DNA of 64,000 nt from Jeongeupia sp. USM3 (GTDB lineage Bacteria; Pseudomonadota; Gammaproteobacteria; Burkholderiales; Chitinibacteraceae), in contig NZ_CP017668.1 of NCBI RefSeq assembly GCF_001808185.1, positions 1,860,001 to 1,924,000 on the forward strand, in the 5' to 3' direction. The position numbers were made by a program, and so were the translations under genes. Under the pieces are notes generated by a model. The model ran no database searches and was not told the origin of the DNA. It saw nothing but the letters and a program-made list of their open reading frames with translations. Below, one piece after another: positions 56,396-64,000 of this stretch (position 1 is its first letter; the number at the start of each line of letters is the position of its first letter).

Positions 56396-57565
56396 ATGAA
56401 TACACCGCAACTGCCCGCGCCGAGCGCGGATGCCGTTAGCGCCAGCGCCGCGCTGGTCGAACGCATCCGCCAGTCCATTCTGGAGGCCGGCGGATGGCTG
56501 CCGTTCGCCGACTACATGCGGCTGGCACTGTACAGCCCCGGCCTTGGCTACTACTCGGGCGGCGCAGCCAAGTTCGGCGCCGAGGGCGATTTCACCACGG
56601 CCCCCGAGCTGTCGCCGCTGTTCGGCGCCTGCATCGCCGACACCGCCGCTGCGGTGCTCGCCGCACTCGGCCCCGATGGCGAGGTCATGGAATTCGGCGC
56701 CGGCACCGGCAGGCTCGCCGCGCAACTGCTGCTCGGCCTCGAACGCCTCGGCCGGCTGCCGGCACGCTACTGCATCGTCGACCTGTCGGGCGAACTGCGC
56801 GAACGCCAGCGCGCAACGATCGCCGCCGCCGCGCCGCACCTGCTCGGCCGCGTCGACTGGCTCGACGCGCTGCCCGAGACGTTCAGCGGCTTCGTCGTCG
56901 GCAACGAGGTGCTCGACGCGATGCCGTGCGCCCTCGTCCACCGCGATGACGATGGCCGCTTGCACGAGCGCGGCGTCGTCTGGCGCGATGGCGCCTTTGG
57001 CTGGCAGGACCGGCCGCTGGCCGCGGGCCCGCTGTACGACCTCGCCGCCGCGCTGGCGCTGCCCAAGGGCTACACCACCGAAGTCCAGCCCGACATGCAT
57101 GCCTATGTCGCCAGCGTTGCCGGCATGCTGACGCGCGGCGCGGCGCTGTGGCTCGACTACGGCTTCGCCCACGCCGAGTACTACCATCCGGAACGGCATA
57201 TGGGCACGCTGATCGGCCACTACCGCCACCACACCGTGCACGACCCGTTCTTCCGGCCCGGCCTGACCGACCTGACCTGCCACGTCGATTTCTCGGCGGT
57301 CTACCGCGAGGCCGATGCCGCCGGCCTGGCGCTCGAAGGCTACGCGCCGCAGGCGCAGTACCTGCTCGATGCCGGCCTGCTGGACAAGCTCGCCGCACTC
57401 GGCACCGGCCATCCCGGCTATCTGGCCCAGGTCGCTGCGGTGCAAAAACTCACCAGCCCGGCCGAAATGGGCGACCTGTTCAAGGCCATCGCCTTCAGCA
57501 AGGCCATCGAACTGCCCGCCCTGCTGCCGGGCTTCGGCGGTCGGGACGACTCGCACAAGCTATAG
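56396..57565 (+). CDS. MidA/NDUFAF7-type SAM-dependent methyltransferase
   Basis: A 389-residue member of the COG1565 family (mitochondrial NDUFAF7 is a protein arginine methyltransferase for complex I). Features are the N-terminal FADYMRLALYSPGLGYYSGG, AEGDFTTAPELSPLFG, the SAM loop VMEFGAGTGRLAAQLL and VVGNEVLDAMPCALV. The frame is open upstream, but ATG 56396 gives the family start. A TACAAT -10-like box lies at 56357-56362. The bacterial target is not known. Confidence 0.9.
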   Translation: MNTPQLPAPSADAVSASAALVERIRQSILEAGGWLPFADYMRLALYSPGLGYYSGGAAKFGAEGDFTTAPELSPLFGACIADTAAAVLAALGPDGEVMEFGAGTGRLAAQLLLGLERLGRLPARYCIVDLSGELRERQRATIAAAAPHLLGRVDWLDALPETFSGFVVGNEVLDAMPCALVHRDDDGRLHERGVVWRDGAFGWQDRPLAAGPLYDLAAALALPKGYTTEVQPDMHAYVASVAGMLTRGAALWLDYGFAHAEYYHPERHMGTLIGHYRHHTVHDPFFRPGLTDLTCHVDFSAVYREADAAGLALEGYAPQAQYLLDAGLLDKLAALGTGHPGYLAQVAAVQKLTSPAEMGDLFKAIAFSKAIELPALLPGFGGRDDSHKL

Positions 57566-57568
57566 CGC

Positions 57569-57597
57569 TTGACAGCCAGGCCAAATCCCGACAATAT
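57569..57597 (+). promoter_or_regulatory. Strong promoter of tRNA-Met
   Basis: A perfect -35 TTGACA (57569-57574) and -10 CAATAT (57592-57597) with a 17-base spacer, ending 11 bases before the tRNA. Confidence 0.85.
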
Positions 57598-57608
57598 GCC
57601 GTCCTCTT

Positions 57609-57685
57609 GGCTATGTAGCTCAGTCGGTTAGAGCACAGCACTCATAATGCTGGGGTCGCAGGTTCGAGTCCCGCCATAGCCACCA
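57609..57685 (+). tRNA. tRNA-Met (CAT), elongator
   Basis: 77 bases including an encoded CCA. The acceptor stem GGCTATG pairs with CATAGCC, the anticodon stem CAGCA/TGCTG holds the loop CTCATAA with anticodon CAT, and the T loop is TTCGAGT. The sequence closely follows the E. coli elongator tRNA-Met and has a paired first base, unlike initiator tRNA. Confidence 0.97.
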
Positions 57686-57709
57686 GACATGCGCGAAAGC
57701 GCTGCAAAG

Positions 57710-57753
57710 AAGCCGTTGATTTTGAATGAAAGTTCGGAATCAGCGGCTTTTTT
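57710..57753 (+). terminator. Intrinsic terminator after tRNA-Met
   Basis: AAGCCGTTGATT pairs with AATCAGCGGCTT (one G-T pair) and is followed by a run of T, 25 bases after the tRNA. Confidence 0.85.
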
Positions 57754-57786
57754 GCGTTCTGCTCGCCCGACACCGGTTCAACCGCC

Positions 57787-58641
57787 ATGATTGCACTACC
57801 GTGGGTGGCCATTTTTCTTGCCGCGCCGACAACGTACTTCCCTGCCGTCCGCCGGCTGAGCCTGGGGCTGCTCGCCCTGGGTTACGCCGCAGCGCTGGCA
57901 AACGGGCAGCTTGGCCTTCCGGCCGCGATTCCCCTCGCGCTGCTCGTACTGGCCGCCCATGCCGTCCAGCCGGACCGCAAGCCGCATGTCCGGCGCATCG
58001 GGCACCTGCTGTTCATTGCGCTCGCCGTCGGGCTGAGCCTGCACTGGCTTCCCGGCTTTCATAATCCGCGGGTCATCGGTCCCGCGCAGTTCGGCCCGGG
58101 CGCCGTGCCGTTCACGATGCACCTCAACCTCGACAAGCCGCTGATCGGCTTCTGGCTGTTGCTGGTCTTGCCCTGGGTTCGCCCCCGGTACGGGTTGCGG
58201 ACATCACTGCTCGCCGGTACCGGCGCCTGGCTGGTGACGACCGCGACCTGCCTTGCCGCGGCAACAGCGCTCGGGATCGTCGCGTGGGCGCCCAAATGGC
58301 CGGCCGCCAGCTGGCTCTGGCTGCTGAACAACCTGCTGCTGGTGACCTTTGCCGAGGAAGCCCTGTTTCGCGGCTACCTGCAGGGCGGCATGAGCCGGCT
58401 ACTCAAGTCGCAGCCTTGCGGAGAGGTGCTTGCGATCGGTGCGGCAGCGGCCCTGTTCGGTCTGGCGCATATTGCAGGCGGCTGGCAATGGGTCGCACTG
58501 GCGAGCATCGCGGGGGTCGGATACGGACTGGCTTACCGGTTCGGCGGGCTGCAGGCGGCGGTACTCGCCCATTTTGGCCTGAACGCGACGCACTTTTTCC
58601 TGTTCACGTATCCGATGCTGCAGCGCGCCGGCGGGCAGTAG
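57787..58641 (+). CDS. CPBP family intramembrane metalloprotease
   Basis: A 284-residue membrane protein with about seven to eight hydrophobic helices. The CPBP/Abi motifs are intact: EEALFRGYLQ near residue 185, FGLAHIAGG, and HFGLNATHF near the C-terminus. These supply the glutamates and histidines of the predicted zinc-type active site. Relatives include prenyl-protein proteases and bacteriocin immunity proteins; the substrate here is unknown. It starts at ATG 57787 just after the tRNA terminator. Confidence 0.88.
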   Translation: MIALPWVAIFLAAPTTYFPAVRRLSLGLLALGYAAALANGQLGLPAAIPLALLVLAAHAVQPDRKPHVRRIGHLLFIALAVGLSLHWLPGFHNPRVIGPAQFGPGAVPFTMHLNLDKPLIGFWLLLVLPWVRPRYGLRTSLLAGTGAWLVTTATCLAAATALGIVAWAPKWPAASWLWLLNNLLLVTFAEEALFRGYLQGGMSRLLKSQPCGEVLAIGAAAALFGLAHIAGGWQWVALASIAGVGYGLAYRFGGLQAAVLAHFGLNATHFFLFTYPMLQRAGGQ

Positions 58642-58870
58642 ATTGCGCCCCGCGTCCGCCGTTCTCGGCGCACGGTCGCCGCCCGAGCGGCCAGGCATGG
58701 CGCCCAGCCAAGGAACGGCGTCCGTTCGGGCATGCCGGACGCCGCCGGCAAACAAGTTGCCTTCATCAACTTATGTACATTTTTGCCAAGCGTAAATCCT
58801 GCCGCCGGCGCGCGCTGACCTGCTCGCTACACTGACCGCCCAATTTGTCGGCCAGCCGGGAGCACCACGC
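58642..58870 (+). other. Intergenic region before the YfaZ-like gene
   Basis: 229 bases without a convincing gene. It contains an AT-rich patch with the palindrome ATGTACAT at about 58773-58780 and a TACACT box at 58828-58833 that could be a -10 for the next gene; no matching -35 is seen. Confidence 0.3.
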
Positions 58871-59407
58871 ATGAAGAACGCATTTTTCGCCACCGCCATC
58901 GGCGCCATTCTCCTCAGCGCCGGCGCCTCGGCGGCCGGCCTGTCGGCAATCGCCAGCGAAAACTACGTGGCCATGTCGGCCGACATCACCACGGGCGGAC
59001 TGGGCCTCACGGCGGACTGGACCCACAACGACGACAAGGGCGATGCGGCCGGGATCGGCCTTGGCGTCGGCGTGCCGCTGGGCCGGGCGCTGCTGACCCT
59101 CGGCGGCAAGGTGATGTATCTCGATCCGAAGGATGCGACCACCGGCTATGCCGGCGCCCTCGGCGGCGGCATCACCATGCCGCTCGGCGAGCGTTTCGTC
59201 GTCTACGGCGAGGGCTACTATTCGCCGGACTCGCTGTCCAGCGGCGTCGAGTCGTATACCGAAGCCAAGGCCGGCGTGCGCTTCAAGATCACCAAGAACC
59301 TCGGCGCCGACGTCGGCTACAAGTACGTCAACATCGACTCGAAGGACGGCCGGCCGTCGGCCGAGCTGGCCAACGGCGCGTACGGCGGCATTACGCTGAC
59401 GTTCTGA
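58871..59407 (+). CDS. YfaZ-like outer-membrane beta-barrel protein
   Basis: A 178-residue exported protein: signal peptide (about 1-21), then alternating hydrophobic/polar strands such as GIGLGVGVPLG and FVVYGEGYYSPDSL, ending with phenylalanine (GGITLTF), the C-terminal signal for outer-membrane barrel insertion. The pattern matches the YfaZ family. The number of strands fits a small eight-stranded barrel. Function unknown. Confidence 0.85.
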   Translation: MKNAFFATAIGAILLSAGASAAGLSAIASENYVAMSADITTGGLGLTADWTHNDDKGDAAGIGLGVGVPLGRALLTLGGKVMYLDPKDATTGYAGALGGGITMPLGERFVVYGEGYYSPDSLSSGVESYTEAKAGVRFKITKNLGADVGYKYVNIDSKDGRPSAELANGAYGGITLTF

Positions 59408-59492
59408 TCCGGGACGGCCCGGCGCTTCCGTTTGGTTGCAGGCCGACAACGGTCTACGCTGAAAGCACCGCCATCACTTCCGGAAGGTCATT

Positions 59493-59759
59493 ATGGGTTG
59501 GATCATTGCAATCATCGTCGGCGCGCTGATCGGCTGGCTGGCCAGCAAGGTCATGGGCACCGATTCGCAGCAGGGCGCGATCGCCAACATCATCGTCGGC
59601 ATCGTCGGCTCGGCGCTGGGGCGCTGGGTCTTCGGCGACCTGCTCGGCATCGGCTCGGCCCAGTCGGCCGGCGGTTTCTCGCTGGCCGGGCTGGCGTTCG
59701 GCATTCTCGGCGCCGTGGTGCTGATCTGGGTGCTCAAGCTGGTCGGCATTTTCAGATAG
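59493..59759 (+). CDS. GlsB/YeaQ/YmgE-type small membrane protein
   Basis: An 88-residue protein with three hydrophobic segments and the family's glycine pattern (IIVGALIGWLASKVMG, IIVGIVGSALGRWVFG, GILGAVVLIWVLKLVG). Family members are often induced by stress; the mechanism is unknown. It is followed after 18 bases by another small gene. Confidence 0.92.
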   Translation: MGWIIAIIVGALIGWLASKVMGTDSQQGAIANIIVGIVGSALGRWVFGDLLGIGSAQSAGGFSLAGLAFGILGAVVLIWVLKLVGIFR

Positions 59760-59777
59760 CCGCAGCCGGAGCCAGCA

Positions 59778-59990
59778 ATGAGTGACGTGCTGTCCTTCCC
59801 CGGGCACGAGCCGCGTCACCGGCTCAAGGTCCAGATCACGGTCGAACTCGAGCTGACGTCGTCGCAGGACGCGGCGTCGCTCGAGGACGAGCTGACCGAT
59901 CTGGACTACACGCTCGCCTTCGTCGACGAGCACTACACCGACGACGAATCGGTATTCACCTGCAAGGTCCGGGTCGTCGAGCACGACTGA
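59778..59990 (+). CDS. Small acidic protein of unknown function
   Basis: A 70-residue cytoplasmic protein, rich in Asp and Glu, with no known motif. The ATG follows a GGAG site and the gene lies 18 bases after the YeaQ-type gene, so it is likely translated from the same mRNA. Confidence 0.65.
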   Translation: MSDVLSFPGHEPRHRLKVQITVELELTSSQDAASLEDELTDLDYTLAFVDEHYTDDESVFTCKVRVVEHD

Positions 59991-60050
59991 CATTCCCGCC
60001 GGGCGGACCTGCCCGGCCCGCGGCGCCGCCACGCCCCGACCTGCTTTCGG

Positions 60051-60068
60051 ATCAAGCACTTACTTGAT
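60051..60068. promoter_or_regulatory. Dyad upstream of the miaB operon
   Basis: ATCAAG-CACTTA-CTTGAT, a perfect six-base inverted repeat with a six-base spacer, 34 bases before the next ATG in a locally AT-rich patch. A clear -35/-10 pair is not evident. Confidence 0.35.
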
Positions 60069-60101
60069 ACCATAACCGGTTTAATCCCGTTCGGTTGCCC
60101 C

Positions 60102-60470
60102 ATGCGCCTCGCTGCCCTGCTGCTCGTCGCCGTTGCCGGTTCGGCCTTCGCCCAGCGCATCCTGCCGCCCAGCGGCAAGCTCGGCGAGCTCGAAGCCTAT
60201 TCGCCGATGCAGAGCGTCAAGATCGACGGCGAGGTCTATCGTGCCGCGCCGGGCCTGCGCATCTACAACGCCGCCGGGGCCTTGCTGACGCCGCAGCAGA
60301 TCGTGCGGATGCCCAAGGATGCCAAGATCTGGTACCAGATCGAGCGCAGCACCGGCTTCGCCTGGCGCATCTGGTTCCTCGGCGACGAGGAGTACGCCAA
60401 CCTCAAGCAGCGCTACGTGAAGCCCGGCTTCGTTACCGCATCCGAACCCCAGTTAAGAACGCCAGAATGA
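60102..60470 (+). CDS. Conserved secreted protein upstream of miaB
   Basis: A 122-residue protein with a short signal peptide (about 1-17, ending AFA) and a single small domain containing VKIDGEVYRAAPGLRIYN and IWYQIERSTGFAWRIWFL. I do not recognise a named family. Its stop overlaps the miaB start in an ATGA, so both are made from one mRNA. Confidence 0.75.
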   Translation: MRLAALLLVAVAGSAFAQRILPPSGKLGELEAYSPMQSVKIDGEVYRAAPGLRIYNAAGALLTPQQIVRMPKDAKIWYQIERSTGFAWRIWFLGDEEYANLKQRYVKPGFVTASEPQLRTPE

Positions 60471-61831
60471 GCAAGAAAGTATTCATCAAGACCTTCGGCT
60501 GCCAGATGAACGAGTACGACTCGGACAAGATGGTCGACCTGCTGAACGCCACCGACGGCCTGATCAAGACCGACAGCCCGGAAGACGCCGACGTCATCCT
60601 GTTCAACACCTGTAGCGTGCGCGAAAAGGCGCAGGAAAAGGTGTTCTCCGACCTCGGCCGCGTCAAGGAACTCAAGCTCAGGAACCCGAACCTCGTCATC
60701 GGCGTCGGCGGCTGTGTCGCGTCGCAGGAAGGCGAGGAAATCGTCAAGCGCGCCCCGTACGTCGACGTGGTGTTCGGCCCGCAGACGCTGCACCGGTTGC
60801 CCGAGCTGATCGCGCAGAAGCGCGCGACCGGCACCAGCCAGGTCGACATCAGCTTCCCCGAGATCGAAAAGTTCGACCACCTGCCGCCCGCGCGCGTCGA
60901 CGGCGCCACGGCCTTCGTGTCGATCATGGAAGGCTGTTCGAAGTTCTGTTCGTTCTGCATCGTGCCGTACACGCGCGGCCAGGAAGTCAGCCGGCCGTTC
61001 GAGGACGTGCTCGCCGAAGTCGCCGGGCTGGCGCAGCAGGGCGTCAAGGAAGTGACCCTGCTGGGCCAGAACGTCAACGCCTACCGCGGCGCCATTCTTG
61101 ACAGTGGCCTCGACGGCACCGAGAACGAGATCGCCGATTTCGCCACCCTGCTTGAATACGTGCACGAAGTACCGGGCATCGAGCGCATCCGCTACACGAC
61201 CAGCCACCCGCGCGAGATGACCCAGCGCATCGTCGACTGCTACCGCACGCTGCCCAAGCTGGTATCGCACCTGCACCTGCCGGTACAGGCCGGTTCGGAC
61301 CGCACGCTGGTGAACATGAAGCGCGGCTACACCACGCTCGAATACAAGAGCCTGGTGCGCAAACTGCGCGAAGCACGGCCGGGCATCTGCCTGTCGAGCG
61401 ACTTCATCGTCGGCTTCCCCGGCGAGACCGACGACGATTTCGAACGCACGATGAAGCTGATCGAGGACGTGCGCTTCGACGCCAGCTTCAGCTTCATCTA
61501 CAGCATGCGCCCGGGCACGCCAGCCGCCGACCTGCCCGACGACGTGCCACAGGACGTGAAGACCCGCCGCCTGATGCGCCTGCAGGCGCGGATCGAGGAG
61601 CTGGCACAGGAAGTGAACCAGGCGATGGTCGGCACCGTGCAGCGCGTGCTGGTCGAAGGGATTTCGAAGAAGGATCCGAACGAACTGGCCGGCCGCACCG
61701 ACAACAACCGCATCGTCAACTTCGTCGGCCAGCCGCGGCTGATCGGCCAGTTTGCCGAGGTCTACGTGACCAAGTCGTTCTCGCACAGCCTCAAGGGCGA
61801 GATCGTCACGCACGAGGACGCGGTGGTCTGA
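60467..61831 (+). CDS. miaB: tRNA-2-methylthio-N6-dimethylallyladenosine synthase MiaB
   Basis: A radical-SAM enzyme that adds the methylthio group at A37 of tRNA. The 454-residue protein has the UPF0004 domain with three cluster cysteines (FGCQMN, FNTCSVR, GGCVAS), the radical-SAM CxxxCxxC in EGCSKFCSFCIVPYTRG, and a C-terminal TRAM domain. It starts at ATG 60467 overlapping the stop of the preceding gene. Confidence 0.97.
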   Translation: MSKKVFIKTFGCQMNEYDSDKMVDLLNATDGLIKTDSPEDADVILFNTCSVREKAQEKVFSDLGRVKELKLRNPNLVIGVGGCVASQEGEEIVKRAPYVDVVFGPQTLHRLPELIAQKRATGTSQVDISFPEIEKFDHLPPARVDGATAFVSIMEGCSKFCSFCIVPYTRGQEVSRPFEDVLAEVAGLAQQGVKEVTLLGQNVNAYRGAILDSGLDGTENEIADFATLLEYVHEVPGIERIRYTTSHPREMTQRIVDCYRTLPKLVSHLHLPVQAGSDRTLVNMKRGYTTLEYKSLVRKLREARPGICLSSDFIVGFPGETDDDFERTMKLIEDVRFDASFSFIYSMRPGTPAADLPDDVPQDVKTRRLMRLQARIEELAQEVNQAMVGTVQRVLVEGISKKDPNELAGRTDNNRIVNFVGQPRLIGQFAEVYVTKSFSHSLKGEIVTHEDAVV

Positions 61832-62117
61832 TCGAAGTCAGCGTCGGCACGGGCTATGCTGCAGACGGCATCCCGGATGGCGTATCGTCCAGCTTGTCCG
61901 GCTGCGCACGATGCGCTCGTCAGGCGCCCCCTGTTCATCTTGCCGGTGACGGTGCTGCCGGCCAGGTGGCGATGACCGGCAACCGCGCACTCGATCAACC
62001 GTTCTGGCCTGCCGCCCGTGCCGGCGTCGTTGCTTTACCATTGCCTTCAAACTTTGCGAGACCTTGCCGGTCGAACAAGCCGGCAATGACCCTCCCTCTT
62101 AGCGAGCCCCGCCCCGC
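61832..62117 (+). other. Intergenic region between miaB and the YecA-type gene
   Basis: 286 bases with no supported gene. A small hairpin TTGCCGG/CCGGCAA (62064-62086) is present without a T-rich tail. No clear promoter pair is seen. Confidence 0.3.
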
Positions 62118-62738
62118 ATGAAATTCAAACCCGAACCGCCGCTGTCCGACGCCGAACTCGACGAGCTCGCCGCCTTCCTCGAATCCGACGCCACAGGCGA
62201 CGAGTGCATGGACCTGTCGATGCTGCACGGCTTTCTTACCGCGATCCGCGTCGGCCCGGCCGAACCGGAGCCGGCCGCATGGCTGGCGCAGGTCTGGGGC
62301 GAGGCCGGCCAGACGCCGCGCTTCGCGTCGCCGGCGGCGCAACAGCGGATCGAAGACCTGATCCTGCGCTTCTACAACCAGCTCGGCGATGAACTCGTCG
62401 GCGAACCCGCCGCATTCACGCCACTCGTCTATGTCGACGAGGAGGCCGGCACCGACATCGCCCAGCAGTGGTGCTACGGCTTCATGCTCGGCACGGCGAT
62501 GGCGCCGAAGGCGTGGCAGCCGGCGATGGACGATGACGAAATCGCCCAGCTGCTGGCACCGATCTTCGACTGCGCCGACGACGAGGCGCGCGAGGCGATG
62601 GAAGCCGATGGCGACAACCTCGCCGAATTCGAGCACGAACTGGCCGCGGCGCTGCCGGACATCGTTCCGGTGCTGCGGGCGTTCTGGCTGGCGCGGGCCG
62701 AGGCTGCCGCACCGCGCGTCAGCCGCCGCCGGCATTGA
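62118..62738 (+). CDS. UPF0149/YecA family protein
   Basis: A 206-residue acidic, mostly helical protein. Conserved parts include LSDAELDELAAFLES, MDLSMLHGFLTAIRVGP and the later WCYGFMLGTAM, which match the YgfB/YecA family. It lacks the C-terminal zinc-binding SEC-C motif that some YecA proteins carry. Function unknown. It overlaps the possible first start of phoH. Confidence 0.87.
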   Translation: MKFKPEPPLSDAELDELAAFLESDATGDECMDLSMLHGFLTAIRVGPAEPEPAAWLAQVWGEAGQTPRFASPAAQQRIEDLILRFYNQLGDELVGEPAAFTPLVYVDEEAGTDIAQQWCYGFMLGTAMAPKAWQPAMDDDEIAQLLAPIFDCADDEAREAMEADGDNLAEFEHELAAALPDIVPVLRAFWLARAEAAAPRVSRRRH

Positions 62739-62755
62739 ATCAACAGGATCCCGTT

Positions 62756-63760
62756 TTGCATACCGACAAGATTTCCTTCCAGCCCGTCGACAATGCACGC
62801 CTCGCCAACCTGTGCGGCGTGCTCGACGAGAACCTCAAGCAGATCGAGACCGCACTCGACGTCAACATCGTCCGCCGCGACGCGCACTTCCGCGTCTCGG
62901 GCGAAGCGCCGCAGGTGCGTACCGCGCTCGACGCGCTCGAGTACTTCTACTTCCAGGCCACCGAAGCGCTCGACATCGACACGGTGCAGCTCGGGCTGAT
63001 CGAAATGAGCCGCACGCCGTCCGACCTGCCGGCCGACCCGGACGCGCCGCAGCTGAAGACCCGCCGCACCGACCTCAAGGGCCGCACGCCGGGGCAGAAC
63101 GCCTACCTGAAGGCGATCCAGGAACACGACATCACCTTCGGCATCGGCCCGGCCGGCACCGGCAAGACCTATCTCGCCGTCGCCAGCGCCGTCGACGCGC
63201 TCGAGCGCGACGCGGTCAAGCGGCTGGTGCTGGTGCGGCCGGCGGTCGAGGCCGGCGAGAAGCTCGGTTTCCTGCCAGGCGATCTGGTGCAGAAGGTCGA
63301 CCCGTATCTGCGGCCGCTGTACGACGCACTCTACGACCTGATGGGTTTCGACAAGGTCACGCGGATGTTCGAGAAGGGCGTGATCGAGATCGCCCCGCTG
63401 GCGTTCATGCGCGGCCGCACGCTCAACCATTCGTTCGTGATCCTCGACGAAGCGCAGAACAGCTCGCCCGAACAGATGAAGATGTTCCTGACCCGGATCG
63501 GCTTCGGTTCGAAGGCGGTGATCACCGGCGACCCGACGCAGACCGACCTGCCGAAGAACCAGAAGTCCGGCCTCGTCGACGCGCAGGACGTCCTCAAGGG
63601 CGTGCGCGGCATCGGCATCCATCACTTCACCAGCGCCGACGTCGTCCGCCATCCGCTGGTACAGAAGATCGTCGACGCCTACGAGCGCGCCGCCAAGACC
63701 CGCGCCGCCGCCGAGGAACCCGGTCAGCGCAGCCGCCGCACGCCGGAGGCCAAGGAATGA
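62756..63760 (+). CDS. phoH: PhoH-like ATPase
   Basis: A 334-residue cytoplasmic ATPase with an N-terminal KH-like region and a helicase-related core: Walker A GPAGTGKTYLAV near residue 132, RPAVEAGEKLGFLPGDL, Walker B VILDEAQNSSPEQMKMFLTR and GDPTQTDLP. It belongs to the PhoH1/YbeZ group, which partners the endoribonuclease YbeY encoded next. No ATG is suitable: TTG 62756 has AGGA seven bases before it, and TTG 62735 is the alternative. Confidence 0.92.
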   Translation: MHTDKISFQPVDNARLANLCGVLDENLKQIETALDVNIVRRDAHFRVSGEAPQVRTALDALEYFYFQATEALDIDTVQLGLIEMSRTPSDLPADPDAPQLKTRRTDLKGRTPGQNAYLKAIQEHDITFGIGPAGTGKTYLAVASAVDALERDAVKRLVLVRPAVEAGEKLGFLPGDLVQKVDPYLRPLYDALYDLMGFDKVTRMFEKGVIEIAPLAFMRGRTLNHSFVILDEAQNSSPEQMKMFLTRIGFGSKAVITGDPTQTDLPKNQKSGLVDAQDVLKGVRGIGIHHFTSADVVRHPLVQKIVDAYERAAKTRAAAEEPGQRSRRTPEAKE

Positions 63761-64000
63761 GCCGCCGGCTGAAACTCGCGCTGCAGCTTGCCACCGACGC
63801 CGCCGGTCTGCCCGGCAAGGCGCAGCTGAAGGGCTGGATCGAAGCGGCACTGCGGCCCGGCGTGAAAGCCGCCGAACTCACCGTGCGCATCGTCGATGCC
63901 GACGAAGGGCGGCAGCTGAACCGCGACTACCGCGGCAAGGACTACGCGACCAATGTGCTGACCTTCACCTTCGACGACGACATGCCGGCGATCGAAGGCC
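63757..64000 (+). CDS. ybeY: rRNA maturation RNase YbeY (5' part)
   Basis: The first 81 codons of YbeY, an RNase needed for 16S rRNA 3' maturation. The visible part shows IVDADEGRQLNRDYRGKDYATNVLTFTFD, the family's central motif; the zinc-binding HxxxHxxxxxH lies beyond the window. The ATG overlaps the phoH stop (ATGA). Confidence 0.93.
   Translation, partial: MSRRLKLALQLATDAAGLPGKAQLKGWIEAALRPGVKAAELTVRIVDADEGRQLNRDYRGKDYATNVLTFTFDDDMPAIEG

Overview
The window is a high-GC stretch of bacterial chromosome. Gene content and order point to a chitin-degrading betaproteobacterium of the Neisseriales (Chitinibacter/Chitiniphilus/Jeongeupia-like). The clues are two secreted GH18 chitinases with CBM5/12 modules, an H-NS-like protein with the TWSGRGRKP motif, and the blocks topA-smg-dprA-LysM-def-fmt, htpX-rsmB-DUF4390-ntrYX-trkAH and ampD-pilR-pilS-rppH, which are typical of beta-proteobacteria. 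The genus is an inference; no rRNA gene is present.

Layout. 1-1130: a glutamate/aspartate ABC ATPase (gltL) and a tiny secreted protein with its own promoter. 1135-8806, leftward: a c-di-GMP enzyme with GGDEF and EAL domains, topA, smg, dprA and a LysM protein. 8909-20270, rightward: def, fmt, htpX, rsmB, a DUF4390 gene, ntrYX, trkA, trkH and a LysE-type exporter, mostly with touching or overlapping ends. 20281-24636: a diguanylate cyclase, mpl, a secreted unknown and murB, so peptidoglycan recycling and precursor synthesis sit together. 24760-28603: the two chitinases. 28604-29247: an AT-richer gap with a candidate chitinase promoter and several dyads. 29248-33467: ppc with a secreted unknown, and a PhzF-like gene. 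33471-34522: a complete IS481-type element. 34518-38268: a TPR response regulator and uvrD. 38268-38540: a previously unlabelled 267-bp MITE-like element inserted at the uvrD start codon. 38657-45405: an H-NS-like gene and a tetR-MFP-RND-tolC efflux operon with a palindromic operator. 45506-47610: argB, a CBS protein and a HAD phosphatase. 47659-53621: kup, ampD, pilR, pilS, rppH. 53760-57565: a spermidine-synthase-like protein, ttcA, a pteridine-reductase-like SDR and a MidA-type methyltransferase. 57609-57685: tRNA-Met with a near-consensus promoter and a terminator. 57787-64000: a CPBP protease, a YfaZ-like porin, small membrane and unknown proteins, miaB, a YecA-type protein, phoH and the 5' part of ybeY.

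How it works together. The chitinases would release chitooligosaccharides outside the cell. Most of the rest is housekeeping: translation start and end chemistry (def, fmt), tRNA modification (miaB, ttcA), rRNA methylation and maturation (rsmB, ybeY), potassium uptake (trkAH, kup) and wall recycling (mpl, ampD, murB). Two NtrC-family two-component systems sit in the window. PilSR keeps the full sigma-54 activator motifs; the NtrX protein has lost its Walker A lysine and the GAFTGA loop.

The most unusual DNA-level signals are the MITE at uvrD, the IS481 copy that inserted in a gene's stop codon and leaves that codon intact, and the chitinase pair, which shares one N-terminal binding cassette but carries two different GH18 catalytic domains.
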